From Psilocybe azurescens (taxonomy: Eukaryota > Basidiomycota > Agaricomycetes > Agaricales > Agrocybaceae), in contig JAJIRX010000904.1 of assembly GCA_023853785.1 (NCBI GenBank), forward strand, positions 248,001 to 312,000: a DNA stretch of 64,000 nt, given 5' to 3'. Below are positions 44,638 to 57,600 of this stretch, piece after piece; positions within the stretch are counted from its first letter, which is position 1; every line of letters starts with the position of its first letter. A program made the translations under genes and the position numbers. The notes beneath the pieces were generated by a model, which was given only the letters and a program-made list of their open reading frames with translations, made no database searches and was not told where the DNA came from.

Positions 44638-47600
44638 ATGTTGGGCGCGGGAACAGGTCCATCCTTAGCCTTAGCCACACCCACACCCACACCCACACCC
44701 GCAGCCGCATCCACACCCACACCACCATCACCACCAGCACCAGCACCAGCGGCGACGTCGAAACTGAAACAGAAGCAGAAGCAGAAAGACGACGACGATA
44801 AGATGGGACTGAGCACGCTGCCGTACGATCTCCTCCTGAACATCGCTACGTATCTCGACCTGCGCGATGTCCATTCTCTGCAACTCGTAAGTCTTTCATC
44901 CGTTTCTGAGATCCGTATGTGGCTTTGAGGGCATAGCCTGACAATGTAATGTGGGATCTATGGCATTGGCATTCCTCCCACTTTCTCCGGGTGGTAGTTT
45001 CTAGCACAGATGGGATGGGATCTTTCTTTCTTTCTTGCTTACATATTTAAAAACAAAACAAACTAACACCCCCTCCCCCTCCCCCTCCTCTCTCTAGACC
45101 TGCCGCTCGCTATACGACGCATCCACGACGCGGCCCGTCTACCGCAAGCTTGCGACGGACCTCCTGCGGCGCTGCCGCGCGCTCCCGCTCAAGGGCTTCC
45201 AGCGCCTCGCGGACCTCAGCACCGAGGCGCTCATCCACGCCGTCAACAAGGCGAACCACTACGAGGCCGCGTGGCGCGTCAGAGCGCCGAGGCCGATCGG
45301 GTGGGGCGAGGCGGAGGGAGGCGGCGGAGCAGGGGGAGGGGGAGGGGGGACGGGTATGATGAGAGAGGCGTCAATTCGCATTCGAATTATATGGACGTTG
45401 CGCCTGGGGGAAGCTCGCCGCGCGGCTAAAACTCGAGGAGGACGCCGCCTCCGCCTCCTCCTCTGCCTCCTCTTCCTCCTCCTCCTCCTTATCGCGGAGC
45501 AAAAACACCAAAACGAAAAAAACAAATGGTACAAAATCGTGAGCGCGCCGCCGGGCGAGGAGGTGGACTGGCTCTCGCCGATCACGTCGAGCTACACGCT
45601 GTGCGCGACGAAGAGCGGCAAGGTCGTGTGCTGGGACGTGCAGCGCGACGTGTGCCTCGCGGAGTGGAACCCGGGCGCGCGCTGGGAGCTGTGGAAGTGC
45701 CGCGTCGAGTTCGAGGAGCGCACGGTGTTCTTCACGATGGCCAAGGTCGTCACTGGGTCGTGCGTGTTCTTCGCTTTCGTTTTCTTTTCTTTTGCTTATA
45801 ATGTTTAACCTTGCATTAAACAGATATGATGATGACCGAGTGATGAACTTCGTGCTCATGCGGCTCACGTTCTCCGACGGGCCCTCGGGGAAAGCGCGCC
45901 CACGCCGCCCGTGTTCGCGCACGTCACCGAGTTCAAGACGACGGGCGTCGTGATGAACGTGTTCCTGCTCGACCCGTCGGAAAGGCTGCTGTCCGCGTTC
46001 GTGTGGGTGTCGACGTCGAACACGATCGGGCTGTATGCGCTGCTGGACTGGGCGGAAAGGGAGTATGTGTTTGTGGATACGGGGATTGAGTGTGTGAGTT
46101 GTTGGTTTTTTCTTTTGGTTTGGTATTTCTTTTGGTTTGCTGTCTCTTTTATTACCTTTTGATTTGCCATTTCTTTTCGTTTACTGTTTCTTTTCGTTTT
46201 CGTTTTCGTTTTCTATTCGCTTTCTATTTCTTTTTCGTTTGCTGTTTCTTTTCTTTTGGTGTTTCTTTTCGTTTTCTACTTCTTTTAATTTTCTATTTCC
46301 TTTCGTTTGCTATTTCTTTTCCCGCTCCGCCCAAGCTAACGCATACCCCTCCACAGGTCATGTCCTCAAATTGGTCCTGCATCCTCTTCCAGAACAACAT
46401 CGTGATCCACTGCGAGGAGGCAGACGCCGCATTCCAGCACTTCTATCCGCTCGCGCTCCTGCGCGCGTATACAAGTGTTCTACCTGACAAGGAGGCAACT
46501 CCGGTCATTTCAAGGAGGGTCCCGCCCGCGCGGACGCTGAAGAAGCGGTTCGTGTTTCCGGTGTTCGAGGACACGGAGGAGGAGGAGGAGATGGAAGAGG
46601 CGGAAGACAGCATGGAGGGCGTGCAGAGCGGCGAGGACATGTATCTGAACACGAACACGCCGATCTTGCTGAATGGTGCCGCGGGGCCGTCGAACCACAG
46701 CCACCATCACAACCATAATCACAGCAATGTCAGCAATTCCTCGCCGTTGTCTTCGTCGTCGACGTCATCGTCCTCGTCCTCGTCCTCGGCTTCGTCGTCC
46801 TCGATCTCGTCGTCATCTTCGTCCTCTTCGTCGTCCTTGTCCGTGGCCCTAGCAGGCCCGTCAACACCATCGGCCCTGGGAATCACACCGTCGCCCTCAG
46901 TAACACCCACACTATTCGCCCCACCCCTCCTCCGCCCACAATATCCCCTCCCACAACAATCCCCCCCGCGCCCCCGCACACGCACACGCACATGCACACG
47001 CACGCGCACACCGCGCACCCCCGAACCCGAACCCGTACCCCTTCCCGCCGTGGTACCCCGAGTCCGCGCACTTCGTGCGCCAGTGGTGGCCCTCGCTGCC
47101 GAGCATCCCGCGCGTGAGCTGCACGGTCGTCCTCCCTCGCCGCGCACGACCAGCAGACGCACCGGACGCGGTTTGTGCTCGCGCAGCACTATTTTAGGGT
47201 GCCGCTGGACCATCGCGCGTGGGAGGAGGGCATGGGGACGAGGGGTTCTCGCATGTGTTGGGTAATGGGGATGGGGGTGGAATCGGAGGCGCGAGGCAGA
47301 AGCAGGGGCTGGGGCAGACGCAGACGCAGACGCAGATGGGCTCTTCCTCCTCGAAATCGCCGAGTACTGTCAACGGCCTCGCGAACGGCACCTCGCACAC
47401 GGGCACGGGCACCCGCGCGCGCGGGCGCACGCTCGAAGACGCGCAGGACGACGCGCTGATGCATCTGTGGTATGTGAGCACGCCGTTTGAGGTCGTGCGC
47501 GTGTATGATAACGCTGCCGGCGGTGGCGGTGGCGGCGCGAACGGACACGCGGATGGTGGGAATGGGAATGGGAATGGAACGGGAGAGGGTAATGGGGCAG

Positions 47601-48169
47601 ACGGAGAAGGACGAGAGGGCGAGGGCGAGGGCGACCCGGACCCGGACCCGGACGATGGCGGCCTGACGGAGCGTCCGCGCCCGCTTGTGGCGGTTGATTT
47701 TGGGCATGCGGTGTGGATCGAGTATGTGGATGCTGACGCCGACGCTGATGCGGATGGCGATGCTGATGAGGACGATACGGAGGAGGAGGACGAGCAGCAG
47801 GCGCAGGATGACGCGCAGGAGAGGAGGAGCCACCATCATCGGTCAGATGGCATTGCGAGCCGCCACGGAAACGCCAGTGGCAGTAATAATGCCGACGCCA
47901 ACGCCAAGGGGAGCACCAGCGCCCCCACAGCCGCCTCCGCGTCGGGCGACAGCGACCCGAAGTGGCTGCGCTTCGTGACCTTCCCGCCCTTCAGCGAGGA
48001 GCACGGCGTCGAGCTCGACCGCCGCGGGACCGAGGGCGAGGTCCGCACGCTCGACGTCCCGCCCGAGCTCGATCTGGGCCAGGTCGAGACGATCAACATC
48101 GACCAGTCGCAGGGCGCAGTGATCCTGTCGGATAAGGCGGGCAGGATCTTTATTTTGTGCTATGAGTGA
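44638..48169 (+). CDS. F-box protein with large low-complexity C-terminus
   Basis: The F-box is split by an intron: GLSTLPYDLLLNIATYLDLR (44806-44865), then TCRSLYDASTTRPVYRKL. A body typical of agaricomycete F-box proteins with a beta-propeller-like region follows: EEVDWLSPITSSYTLCATKS, GKVVCWDVQRD, SAFVWVSTSNTIGLYALLDW and IDQSQGAVILSDKAGRIFIL at the end. Exons read 44638-44886, 45098-45756, 45824-46093 and 46357-48169. The start could instead be the ATG at 44803, which removes a Pro/Thr/Ala-rich leader. Frame slips occur at G or C runs (about 45340-45420, 45893-45896, 46966-47040, 47150 and 47235). Poly-Ser, Gly/Asn and acidic repeats interrupt the C-terminal half. It would serve as an SCF substrate adaptor; the target is unknown. 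Confidence 0.75.
46094..46356 (+). other. Unusually long T-rich repetitive intron
   Basis: This 263-nt intron of the F-box gene is made of variants of TTTCTTTTCGTTT, with a GTGAGT donor and a CCACAG acceptor. Most introns in this window are 45-80 nt. Confidence 0.65.
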
Positions 48170-48915
48170 GCAGGGAGGAGGGAGGAGGGAGGAGGAGGCT
48201 GGCTGGCTGCTGTCTCGATAGCTCGCTTGGCATGGATAGATACGGACAGGACAGAAGACCATGGCGGGCTCATAGACAGCATTGACCTTAATGTTAGTGT
48301 TAGTGTAGCTTTTCCCTTTTTTCATGTTTTTTTTTTTACTTTGTATTTTCTTTGGTGGGGTTGCATGCATATACGCATTGGATGGGTTGTTATTATTTGG
48401 AGGAATATATGATTGATTGGCTTGATTTTCACTTTTCTACCAGGATGAAGAGGAAGGAGGTTACAATAGTGTGAGGCGGTCGTGACGGGCGAGCACTGAC
48501 GCAGAGCGATATGGATGCTCATCGTTATTCAGGCTATTCTGCTCTAAATCTTTAGATACTCCCCATTATCGAAGGAGTATGGCAAGCCTCGGGTCTTGAT
48601 CAGGCTTGAGGTCACCTTGCTTTGCCTCGAGCTTCCAAACACTTTGGCGAATTCCGGCTTTAGGGTATGTACAAGATAAAATAATGTGCTTTCTTTTACA
48701 CGCTCGGATGGAACATTTTTCGTTGCACTTTTATCCAAACTGCCATCATTTACATACGCAAATTTTACATCGAGTTTACACACCAAAAATTGGAGAGCAT
48801 GAGCAACAAAACCAAAACACATGCTATAGTACGTTTTGATTATAGCCAAGAAAAAGTCAACATAACGATTTACAAGAAGAGAAAAAACATTGACGCCAGG
48901 TCCAGATGATAGCCG
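48170..48915. other. Convergent 3' region
   Basis: The F-box gene and the coiled-coil gene converge here. A GGAGGAGGGAGG repeat follows the F-box stop (48173-48200). No gene is seen. Confidence 0.4.
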
Positions 48916-51191
48916 CTAGCGTCCCCCTCCTTCTTCCTGAGGAGCTCGCCTCTTCCTTGACTTTGTCGGTGGAGGCGGCTCCAGCGCCTCCCGCAACGTA
49001 GACTCAAGGATAACCTTGGGCGAGAGGACGCTCTCAAACGTCTCCGGTGCACTTCGATGTCCGCGCGGGGAAGCTTTGAGCTTCTTCAGTCCAATGCCCG
49101 TCGTCCCAGCCACGATCTTGCCCGCCGCACCGCGCCCGTTATCGGCGGCCTGGCGCTCGTCTCCATAGGCGTCTTCCATCCAGGTCTCGAATGGACCACC
49201 CGGCCCGATGGAGAACGCTTCGAGATCGGCGGAGGTGTATTTCTCGTATATGGCGATGCGCAGGTCTTCGAGAGCTTTGATTATCGGCGTGAGTTTTTGG
49301 GCGAAGGATTTTTTTGGTGTCGGGTGGTGCGTCCCAGGAGGCGAAGTTGAGTATGTTTTGGAGGTCGGCCGTTAGTTCGGTTTTCCAGTTTTCGGTTGAA
49401 GGGCGGATTTGGGCACGGAGGAGCGAGCGCCAGCGCCCAAAGACTGCTTGTTCCTCTAAAAAATAGAAAAAAAGACGAGAATGAGAATTTCATGCGAATT
49501 ATCTGCACGGAAAAGAACAGATCTAGTTACACACCATTTTGTCTGATCTGGCTGTATACCGTGCCCAAGAACTGGTCGATGTTCGCGTCGGACGGGTACC
49601 AAGAGCTCAGCTTCGAAATACAAAAATGGACCAAGAAGCACGAGAGCATAGCCTGCGCAACCAGCGGGTGGACTTGCGGGTCAGGCACCTGTGCCTGCGT
49701 GTTCAGAATGTCCGTGAGCACGCCCCCGATGGCTTTCACTATGTCGTCGTACACCCGCGCCATGGCCTCCTCTGACAACTCCTGTTTTTTGCCTCCATGG
49801 GCGACGACGAAGATGCCTTCTGCGAAGAACGCAGATACCTGGAATATCTCCTCGTTGAGCACGTTGACTTTGTCGCTGACGTCCGAGATCGACAGCGCGT
49901 CGGCCTTGGTTAGGAACACCTGCGCGCCGACGAGCTCCTTGCCGCGGATGTCAGAGAGCGCCTTCGCTTCGTCCAGCGCGAGCTGCACGCCGGCGAGCTC
50001 GTGCTGCAGAGAGTGGTTGTTGTCCCTGAGCCGGTTCCGCTCGTGCTCGAGCTCGGCGTACGTTCGACGCACGGCGCGGCATTCTTTCTCCATCCGCTTG
50101 TAGTCTTCTCGATAGTTGCTGCATTCTGTCTGCAGCCTGACGAGTTCTTCTTTCATTTTGTCCCTTGGAGGTGGATTTCCTGTGTTTCCTGACCAGACAG
50201 ATGTTAAAGCGTTCCGTAAAAACCCTTTCTCTGGATTACTCCCTTGCATCTCGCGCATGTCTCCCTGTTGGACGTGGGGTGGGGGCGGCGGAGGTGGGCG
50301 AGATTGCTGGGGTTGAGAAGGCTGAGACGCATCGTGTGTAAACGGCCCGGGTAGCTGACCAGGAGCTGCATTCGAAGCAGCAGTGGAAGAATCCAACTGT
50401 TGAACATTTTCCGCCGGCATCTGTGCTTGTGCTCGCGAATCGATATGACCGCCGGTGGGAGGTCGATGGGAGGGATTCATAGGCGGATACGCATTGGCCA
50501 ACCTCTCTTTCTCATGCGCAGCCGACTCGCTCGGACGGTTTTCAGCTGGATTTCTGGGGAGATGTGAAGCCTTTGTTGGTGAGTCGGCGCCTGATGGCCT
50601 CGTACTAGTTTTCATATCAGCATTCAACCCAGGCGGCGGCGCTGGGCGAACGGCGCTGGCATATGTGCGAGTGGTAGGCGCGGGCGCGGGAGCAGAACGA
50701 TGATGAGCTCCAGTATCTAAACCCGACTCGTCCCTGGTCAATGTCGACGGTTTAGCCTCGTCCCGGTCCCGCCTGGAGCTAGAGCTAGCACCCTTCCTAT
50801 CATGATAAACCTGAACGTACTCAGAGCTGTTCCCTGAGGAAACCGATATGGCTCGTGATCGCTGCATGCGTTCGCCGGGTCTGCCAGCATCTTTGGTTTC
50901 AGCGTCACGGTCGCGGTCGCGGTCGGAGGTTCGATGTGCACTGGCATGGAAGGACTCTTGAGGCTGCACGTTGTCTGTGCGTGAAGGGCGCGATTGCCGC
51001 AGGTCTTCGCCACGATCTACAAAGTCTCTCACTCTGCGTTCATCATCTCTTGGACCTTGTGAGCGAGATCGGCGGGTACTAATGCGAGTGCTGGATCGTT
51101 GTTGAGGTCGCGGTCCTTTGTCACTGTCCCCGTGAGAACGATCATAGGTCGGATAGGGGTGTCCAGTGTTCCCAACGTCGGAGGCAGGCAT
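48916..51191 (-). CDS. Coiled-coil protein of unknown function
   Basis: Two exons (49535-51191 and 48916-49455). The first half is disordered: Ser/Arg/Asp-rich from the start MPASDVGNTGHPYPTYDR through Pro-rich text. A coiled coil of roughly 75 residues follows (KMKEELVRLQTECSNYREDY to LAGVQLALDEAKALSDIRGK, about residues 345-420). Next is a helical region (SDKVNVLNEEIFQVSAFFAE; ARVYDDIVKAIGGVLTDIL), then FGRWRSLLRAQIRP and a basic C-terminal tail. Exon 2 breaks frame at the run of seven A (plus-strand T7, 49309-49315). One A fewer restores AQKLTPIIKALEDLRIAIYE and a total of 731 residues. I recognise no named family; it looks like a fungus-specific scaffold. It lies 416 bp downstream of the BEM2-like gene on the same strand. 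Confidence 0.75.
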
Positions 51192-51606
51192 GTGTATATA
51201 AGACTCTGGATGGTATACTGTGGTGGAGATCCTGAAGAAAGGATCCTGAGAGAGTGCGGCGCAGCTTTTGCTTATAGTAGGCGCCTAATCTTTCACCTGT
51301 CATCGAATGTCAACTGTTATCGTGACCATCTACATGCACCTTGCTAATTGCGATATTAATCTTATTCTTGTGTAATGAGGTTCAAAAATCGTTTGGATAA
51401 TTAAAAAGGAAAACAATCAACTAAGGAAAAAGGTAATAATGATTACTGCGATTGATCGTCCAAGGGGGGGGGGGAGGGGGAGAAAATACGTTATGATGAG
51501 GCGGTGCAGGGCAGGGACGGTGACTAAATCTTATAGGTATACATGCATACGAGGGGGTAATGGTTATCAGTAGCAATAGATGCGAAAAGGATCCTCGGTT
51601 CGGTGA
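51192..51606. promoter_or_regulatory. Spacer between the BEM2-like gene and the coiled-coil gene
   Basis: This is the promoter side of the coiled-coil gene and the 3' flank of the BEM2-like gene. It includes a G11 run at 51464-51474. No coding signal. Confidence 0.35.
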
Positions 51607-54600
51607 TTAAGAAGGGTGGGTATATTGGTTTCCGTGGTCGAGTGGTGGAAGCTCGGGGTCATGGGGGTCATGGTCATGGTCATGCATCGGTTCATGCTCC
51701 TGTTCATAGCTTGGTTCGTCTTCTTCGAGAATGGGCGAATCAAGTTCATCATCTTCAGAATGAATTTCTCCTTCTTGATCGACTTCATCGAAGATTATGT
51801 GGAACTAGGGTTTATATATAAGGACTTGAGACACATACGATAGCAAGTGGCGGCTTACATGGGTGATGAGGGCTTTGACGAGCTTATGTGAAAGACCCAT
51901 GTTGTTCAGGATCATCACAAAGTCGTTTTGAGGCGCTCTGAGGAGGTTCGGGCTGAACACGATAGCCAACGCTTCTGCAGTCATATGGTTGTGTTCCTCG
52001 TAGTCGGTAACTCTGCAAAAAGGTTATCAGATTTCATTCCAAGGATATCGCGACGTTAGACCTACTTGTCAAGGTGCTCAGAGACCCTTCGAAGTATGTC
52101 AAAATTAGGTTGAGGAAGAGCCTGGACGACTTGACGAATGCGCTGCAAACGGTCGTCTAGGTTCTCTTGCCCTGGAACATATAGTTAAATTACTTCGTCT
52201 ACACAGAAGGAAGTATTGATCGACTTACTCATAGCCTCCATAACTTCAAAATAGGACGGTGCAGGAAAGACGGGTTCAGGAAGGAGGCGGAACCACGACT
52301 TCACAAGGTCGCAGATTGCATGGATATCAGTCGACTCTCTAATAGGGAATTCACCCTTGTTGTAAGCGTCTTTGAGAGAATTGATTTCGGTGGTAGCACC
52401 AGCGATACGATCTGCAGGGTAAAAAAAAAAGAACACAGTGGGTCAGTTTCACGTTTTATTTCGATGCACCACAAAAAAAACTGTAACATACATATTCCAA
52501 CTTCTGTCAAACCGCGTGTTTCCACCGCAGACAAGCATTGCTCGATGATGATCGGCACAGAGCCTGAGGGTACATGTTCAGTGCCCGCTTCTCTTCGAAG
52601 CAGGAAATCAAGTTCAACGCCGAATACTATATCCAAACAATGTTCGTTAGCCATACATCATGCTTTCAAACAGAGCGAAATGGCACAAACCAGCTTTGGG
52701 GTCGCGAGAAGCAACGATGGGATGCGAATGGATATGGTCAGCGATCTGCGGTTTCGGCGAGTTTCCGATGTACGTTAACCGCCGTTTGGCAGCGTTCTTG
52801 GTCACTCGCGAGATAGTCTCCAGCCATTTGGTCATATCGCGCTTGCCCGTAGCCTGCAGGAGGTAGTGTCCGCCGTCTTCCGTGTCCAGCTGGAACGTGT
52901 ACGACCGCTCATTGTTGATGAACTGCGCCACTTGTGCGTCCAGGATGCTGAGCACGAGCGACGGCTTGCCGCTCGTCGCAAAGTCCAACTTCGATGGCGT
53001 CCGCCGCAACGCAAGGTGGTGCTGGGGCTGTCGGACCCAGACACGAACGCACTCGAGATCGGCCGCATGAAGTTCAGAAACGCGGACATGCTCTTCTTAT
53101 TGCGGTGCTGCTTCTGCTGCTGCTGGTGCGCGTTTGAAACAGGCTTGCTGCTGCCGCGCGGCCGCATCGCCCTGTTGAGCAGATCATCACGCCGCTCGAT
53201 CTTGGACTGCTCTTGGAGCTTCTCCTTCTGCAGGCGGCCGCGCAGCGTTTTGTCCCTGCGATTTTTCTCAATCTGGGTCGTGACGAGCTTGTGGAATGGC
53301 CGGATGGCCTTTTTCGTGGATGGCACCCCGTTGATGCCTGGAGTGGCGGCTTCTCTCAATGCCTCCTCTTTAATCCCCCGGTAATCGAATTGTAAAGCGA
53401 GTGCCTCCTTCTCGATATTGTTGAGACGCTCGAATCCACGCCTGTTAGATTCTTCCGAATCTGCGTTCTTTCGCTCGGAAGGGAGAGAGGCAGACTTTCT
53501 GATCAGATTGCACAGATGCCTGTGCAGACGGTGTAATGTAAGAATAAGCTTATTAATGCAACAACTTCCAAGATACTTACCTGCGTTTATCAAAGTTTAC
53601 AAGGTTCTGGCCCTCCTGAGAGGAGGCCTCTATAACATCTGATGTTGAAATTATTTCAAGCATCCGCTCTAGTAGCCAGCCCATATCTACCGTCAGCGAT
53701 TCCACGGAGGAAGTGGACTGCACATAAGGGCGATGCAAAGAGAGGAAACCGAGTCGCAGGAGCTTCCTCGGTTCAGGCCCACGCCTTGCCATGCTCGGGA
53801 ATGTAACCGACTCTCCACACTAAGGATAGCTGAAGTCGTCACCGCTTCCACGAAAGACCGAACACAAGGCTGATCCATCAACTGCGCAGTGGAAGGCGTT
53901 TCTGTATTGCGCAAACGAGACACTTCAATCGCCTGAATCAACAGCTCCATGCGCGCCTGCCTCGCGCGGAGGCCGATTCTAGGGGCAATGAGTTTAGCTA
54001 TGAGCCATTTACGGATGATGCCATAGGCTCTGATGCAGCTTCGAACGCCTGGTGGAAGAAGTCGATAGAGGGCATCCTGAGTTAGTTCCGAGATCAAGGA
54101 AGAAGGCTCGACTTCTTGAATTTGGGAGTAGATTGTCTGGATCTCGACTGTCTCCTCTAAAGAAGGAACGTCGCGTGGAGAAAACCAGCCGGTCCTATCC
54201 GAAGTCTGTACCTCGAGTAGATCCGCAGTTATATAGAGATCCTAAATGACGGGTGAGAGGGTCAGCATATAGCCTATACCTTTATAGCAGCCATGATGCA
54301 CACACCTCCTGCGTCACATTGCTGAAAGCTGCACACGCCATTCCGTCCAAATTGTCAACAAATGCCTCAGGGTCCATCCTATCAAGATCTGGAGGTTCAC
54401 GAGTGCTGAGATTTCGAGTTCGAGTGCCCCGAGCTTGCGAACGTTTGCGAAGCCCACGCGATATCGTCGGTCGCATAGTTTGCGAGATGAAAGTGGCCTT
54501 AACGGCCTCTTTCTCTCCCAATAACAATTCCCAAGCTTTCTGAACGGGAGGCGCATCCGCCATCGTCGATTTGAGTAGGAGATGATCGGAAGAATTACTC

Positions 54601-57600
54601 AAGAAACTCTCTGCAGCGTTGTAAAGTTGAATATCGTCTAGAATATCTTGAGCACCACCACCGGCCGTCAGCCACTCCTTTATTGTCACAAGAACCTCGC
54701 TTCGTTTGCTGATTACTTGCATATAATGAGCGATTGTCGGCGAAGATCCTGGAGGTTGCGAAGATATATAAATCTTTCGCAAAAGCTGAACGGGTCGTCA
54801 GTGACATGAACTGCAAAGGTTCCAAATGTCCTTACCTCGAAGAACACGAATGGCGTAACGAAGCTCCTAAAAACACTCCACCACACTTTGGCGAACTCTA
54901 CTCGATCAACGACAAGTTCTCTTGTCATACCTTCTCGCAGTGACATCTCGCCGTTATCGTCTGCAACAGAAACGGAAATTTTGTCCAGTCCATGTACGAG
55001 AACGCTAACAAGTGTGTGAAGAGTTCCAGCTTGAACGATTACGCGTAAAGGTGGGTCTGAAGAAGGTTCAGCCGTGATAAAGTTTGCGCGACTGAGATGT
55101 GAGACCGTAGGTAAGGAGCTTCGACGAGCGATGCTCGTTTTGCGGTCCAAGCCTTGGGATGTGCTTGGCGTGACACGAATGGATGGATTACGACTGATTG
55201 ACTTTTCCAGTCCATGATCGGTGACCGTGCTTCCAGGACGTGAAGACAGACGTGATGAAGATGGTCGCGAATTGGGAGCTGATTCGAAGCCGCTGCTCTG
55301 TACAACCAACAAAAGTTCACCGTGATATACCGAAATAACAGTGCCACCATGCCCTAGAATTAGGCGCTTTGTGAAATCTTGCTTGACATCAAAACCAAGA
55401 GGTTGCCGTCCTGCCTCTTGACGTAATTGGGCATCCAAACTGCGCAGATACTGTAGATCAGTATTGTCGCTGTCATAGCGTCCTCGAATGAGCTTTGATC
55501 GGTCGATAAGAGTTATAGTTGGAAGTGGATCGGGGAATAACAATGGAACAAGAGAGGTTGAGGGTGTTTGCGCCGAAGTCCTGGTCCAAAAGAATGGTTC
55601 AAACAAACCTCTCCGTTTTGGTTCAGCTGCTAAAGACAGAGACATGAATTGTTCCACACTAAAAGAGAAGATTAAATAAAAAGATCGCTAAAGCCATTGG
55701 ACAAATCGTACCGTTGGAACTTTACTGCCAATCCGCTTGTCACGCCTCCCTGGGCAGCAGTGTCGCGCCAGAACGCCACCAGATTTCGAAGATCTTCTCC
55801 AACTTCATTTTCTGAAATGTAAGTCTTCCTTGGGCAAAGCAAAAGGACGTCCGAAACGTTTCGAACAAAGACCTAGCCTTGACCACGTGATCCATAGTTA
55901 TCATCACTTCTCCTTGGTCACCACCAGACGCTTTGGCTAATTCTTCGTTTAGACGAACTTTGATATCGCCACCCCATACTGTGACAGGCGGTTGGGAGGC
56001 GGAAGGCGGACTGCCGTCGCTCGAGAAACTAGCCCAGGATTCGATAGCCGCTAGAGCTTGAGGGTCCACTCTTTTCCATACCTTGTCAAGGCGTGCGACA
56101 GGTCGAGAACAGAGAGCGGCAGAGATGGCCTTCCATGAGCACTCGTCTCCCGCTGTACGACAAAATTCCCCGATTCTTGTCCAAACGGATACGAGCTCTG
56201 ATCTAGAATGCGTTCGCGAAGTTTGAGTGTTTCCACGATCTTCAGATCGACGTGCAGGAGAAGACAAATGTGCAGTGTTTTGACTGGCATAATTGTGTCC
56301 GCTCGAAGTATCAGCTCCAAGAATTTGAAGCAACACCAACTTCGTGAGCCAATGAGGGTGATCCTCGCTTCCAAAAAGGGATCCAACGGATTGGGCTGAA
56401 ACTGGCATGATGTCGTTTTCCTGGTCAGATTGTGCCTCTGTATTGGTGATAAATTCGGCAGTAATGTTGTCCGGACACATGTCCAGTACAGAGCGATGAA
56501 ACAGAGCCAAACTCCTTGCTACGAGGTAAGAATCTAAGCGTAGCAAAAGATCTCTTGTTAGACCTTCCTCTTGCAAGGTACTCCAAGGGAACCGACTGTT
56601 AGGCGGCGCTAATCCCTGTCTTGAAGATTGTTTCTCTTGGGATTGATGAGCAGGGAGAGGGCCTCTAGGAGTAATATCATTTTCCCGCCGTCTTCAGGCC
56701 TTGGAGAAAACATATTGAGGTGAGGCGAGGTATCACTTGGTACAGGGGATGGATGGTAGATCGCCTTGGAAGAAGGAGATACCGGAGCACTAGAAGAAAA
56801 CTGGGGTCCTTCGCAGCTCAGCACAACACCAGGAATGGTGTCTCGTTTCCAGTCATCCCAACTTGTCATATCAACAGGTTGCTCATGGCATCGAAGGTAC
56901 TCGGTGGCAAGCCACGATACCCGTGATTTCACCTCTGTCTGTAGGTTCTCTTCCGCACCGCTAACGAGAAATGAACAACATCTGAGAAATTCGACCTCGA
57001 ATATTTGTCGGCCAACGACCGCTGGAATGGAGAAGATGACTGAAGAAGAAAATTCTTGCCATCTTTGCTTGCCACCTGTATGTTCCTCCGTTGGGGGTCA
57101 GTGTCGGTCATCGAGAAGGTGGTCGCGAAGACCGATTCATGCGTAAGGGCCTCGAACGTCCCTTTCTCGATATTGCCAGTGGTATCGAGTATCAGATCTG
57201 GATGCGTTTTTCTGCCCCAGTATGCCCTCTTCTTTCGGACCAAAGTGCCCGGAGCAGTGTCATCTTTGGTCTTTGCTTTACGAGATCGCCCAGAACCATC
57301 CAAGTCCTCCGATTGAGCACTTGAGGGCTCCAGATTGTTGTCATCGTCGTTGTCTTGTTCTGAGGGCGGAACAAGTGTCGTAGGGAAAAGATCTCGGATA
57401 CCGTTTGCTCTATCTCCTGGTGGTTTATAGAAATACAACTTGGATCCTTTGAGTTCGAGTTTGAATGGTTTCCAGCCTTTGGACAACGGGAGATTTGCAT
57501 GGTTGAAGTTCGCAGGAATGTCAGCGAGTCGATTGATAAAGCCACTGTGGTATAGAATCTGCGAAGATCTCTTCGGGTCATGTTCGTCCTGTTCATCTTT

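Noticed and set aside
46090..46356. Phe/Leu-rich frame that looks like a membrane protein
   Set aside because: It is a read-through of the T-rich intron of the F-box gene; the flanking exons join in frame when it is removed.
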